Below, piece by piece: positions 30,662-31,744 of a DNA stretch of 31,744 nt (positions are counted from its first letter, which is position 1; every line of letters starts with the position of its first letter). Below the pieces are notes generated by a model. That model saw only the letters and a program-made list of their open reading frames with translations. It was not told where the DNA came from and ran no database searches. The translations under genes and the position numbers were made by a program. The DNA lies in NCBI GenBank assembly GCA_006844635.1, contig SPJO01000106.1, positions 1-31,744 on the forward strand. The letters run 5' to 3'. Source of the DNA: Methylophilaceae bacterium (GTDB taxonomy: Bacteria; Pseudomonadota; Gammaproteobacteria; Burkholderiales; Methylophilaceae).

Positions 30662-31744
30662 ATGAACCTTGGTGACTTTCTCCGCATGCTCGTCAGCGCA
30701 GGCAAAATCAATAAAGAAAAAGCTGAAAAGCTGTATAAAGATAGAAAGTTAGATAGCTCTAACCTACACCCTATCATCATCGTCGGTGAACAAAAATGGA
30801 AAGATGCTGAACCACCACACAAGCTGATGAATGCTGACTTTCTATCTCGCTGGCTGGCAACTGAATCAGGTCACGAGTTTTTTCATATTGACCCACTGAA
30901 ACTGGACTTCACTTCAGCATCGCAAATGGTGTCTAAAGCCTATGCGCAGCGCTTAAAAATCATGCCAATTTCCATCAACGGTGATGAAGCTATTGTCGCG
31001 ACTGCTGACCCGCATCATACCGACTGGATTCCAGACTTAGAACGTATTCTAGGCATGCGGATTAAAATAGTTGTCGCTAATCCGCTAGAGATTAGTCGCT
31101 ACTTACCAGAAGTTTACAATCTAGCCTCCTCAATTAACCAAGCGAACATCTCCAAAGCTGGCGATATCGTTGGCGTTCAAAATTTTGAGCAATTAGTGGA
31201 ACTTGGCAAGGATAAAAACCTAGATGCAAACGAACAACATGTCGTGAACATTGTTGACTGGCTGTTTAAATATGCATTCGAACAACGTGCAAGTGATATC
31301 CACCTAGAACCACGCCGTGGCATGGGTACCATGCGGTTTAGAATTGATGGCGTATTACATCAAGTTTATCAACTACCAGCTAACATCATGAACGCCATCA
31401 CCAGCAGGATTAAACTACTTGGCCGTATGGATATGGTGGAAAAACGCCGGCCACAAGATGGGCGTATTAAAACCGTCAATAGCAATGGCTCAGAGATCGA
31501 ACTACGTTTATCGACCATGCCGACTGCTTTTGGTGAAAAGCTAGTCATGCGTGTCTTTACGCCTGATGTGATTGTGCAAGATTTCGTCAAACTTGGCTTC
31601 TCTAAAAAACAGTCACTTTTATGGAAAGATTGGACCAAACACCCTAATGGCATTATTTTGGTGACAGGCCCGACAGGCTCTGGTAAAACAACAACGCTTT
31701 ACTCGACACTTAAGCAATTAGCTACTGATGAGATTAATGTCAGC
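30662..31744 (+). CDS. GspE/PulE/PilB-family secretion or pilus ATPase (3' end cut by window edge)
   Basis: 361 codons remain open to the window end. The N-terminal 160 residues hold a regulatory domain of MshEN-like type (KIMPISINGDEAIVATADP). The ATPase core follows: NIVDWLFKYAFEQRASDIHLEPR with the RASDIHLEP signature of GspE/PilB, LRFRID-like strands (MRFRIDGVLHQV), RMDMVEKRRPQDGRIKT, LRLSTMPTAFGEKLVMRVF and Walker A GPTGSGKT (336-343). The Asp box, Walker B and tetracysteine region fall outside the window. The start has GAGGGG upstream; an in-frame ATG at 30620 would add 14 residues but lacks a ribosome site. It may drive type IV pilus or type II secretion assembly, or be an accessory ATPase; no pilC/pilD or gsp genes are in view. 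Confidence 0.88.
   Translation, partial: MNLGDFLRMLVSAGKINKEKAEKLYKDRKLDSSNLHPIIIVGEQKWKDAEPPHKLMNADFLSRWLATESGHEFFHIDPLKLDFTSASQMVSKAYAQRLKIMPISINGDEAIVATADPHHTDWIPDLERILGMRIKIVVANPLEISRYLPEVYNLASSINQANISKAGDIVGVQNFEQLVELGKDKNLDANEQHVVNIVDWLFKYAFEQRASDIHLEPRRGMGTMRFRIDGVLHQVYQLPANIMNAITSRIKLLGRMDMVEKRRPQDGRIKTVNSNGSEIELRLSTMPTAFGEKLVMRVFTPDVIVQDFVKLGFSKKQSLLWKDWTKHPNGIILVTGPTGSGKTTTLYSTLKQLATDEINVS

Noticed and set aside
30589..30822. 77-codon hydrophobic open frame on the minus strand near the start of the GspE-like gene
   Set aside because: Most of it is antisense to the conserved ATPase N-terminus. It has a possible membrane helix but no ribosome site or other support.

Overview
The window reads as ordinary chromosome of a moderate-GC betaproteobacterium, most likely a methylotroph of the Methylophilaceae (Methylotenera/Methylophilus type). 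I infer this from protein style and gene order, not from a search. No rRNA, tRNA, CRISPR array, insertion sequence or prophage is visible. Coding density is very high; the longest gap between genes is about 120 bases.

Layout. (1) 1-8056, all on the minus strand, is an envelope-biogenesis block transcribed lolC, lolD, comEC, exbB, exbD, msbA, lpxK. It covers lipoprotein release, the DNA-uptake channel, a proton-driven ExbBD motor, lipid A flipping and the lipid A 4'-kinase (cut by the window edge). (2) 8117-11473 (minus) holds two tandem paralogs of about 553 aa with no recognised name and a divergent PilZ-like C-terminal region. (3) 11590-17162 (plus) holds ribE and ribBX, then yqgE-ruvX-pyrR-pyrB-pyrC'. 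Two encoded proteins carry enzyme domains that have lost their metal ligands: the RibA half of RibBX and the dihydroorotase-like PyrC'. (4) 17281-18681 (plus) is a two-gene cassette: a membrane-anchored helix-hairpin-helix protein with a histone-H1-like tail, and a membrane-anchored OmpA-domain protein. It ends at a strong bidirectional terminator. (5) 18755-20948 (minus) is pilT-pilU, the type IV pilus retraction ATPases. (6) 21017-23129 (plus) is yggS-proC-yggT. (7) 23213-25237 (plus) is a large dynamin-like GTPase. (8) 25250-27330 (minus) is maf-rng. (9) 27472-29041 (plus) is a Nudix hydrolase and mnmA. (10) A glutathione S-transferase-like gene (minus) is divergent from nadC (plus) across a compact palindromic promoter. 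(11) A PilB/GspE-type ATPase runs off the right edge.

Regions 3, 5 and 6 match, from memory, the Pseudomonas neighbourhood yqgE-ruvX-pyrR-pyrB-pyrC' / pilU-pilT / yggS-proC-yggT. The HhH/OmpA pair therefore sits as an insert within an otherwise conserved order.

The most interesting unexplained items are the HhH/OmpA pair, the tandem PilZ-like paralogs, large dyads directly upstream of lolC and nadC that overlap putative -10 boxes, and likely leaderless starts for ribE and nadC. I see no clear multi-gene defence or other wholly new system.
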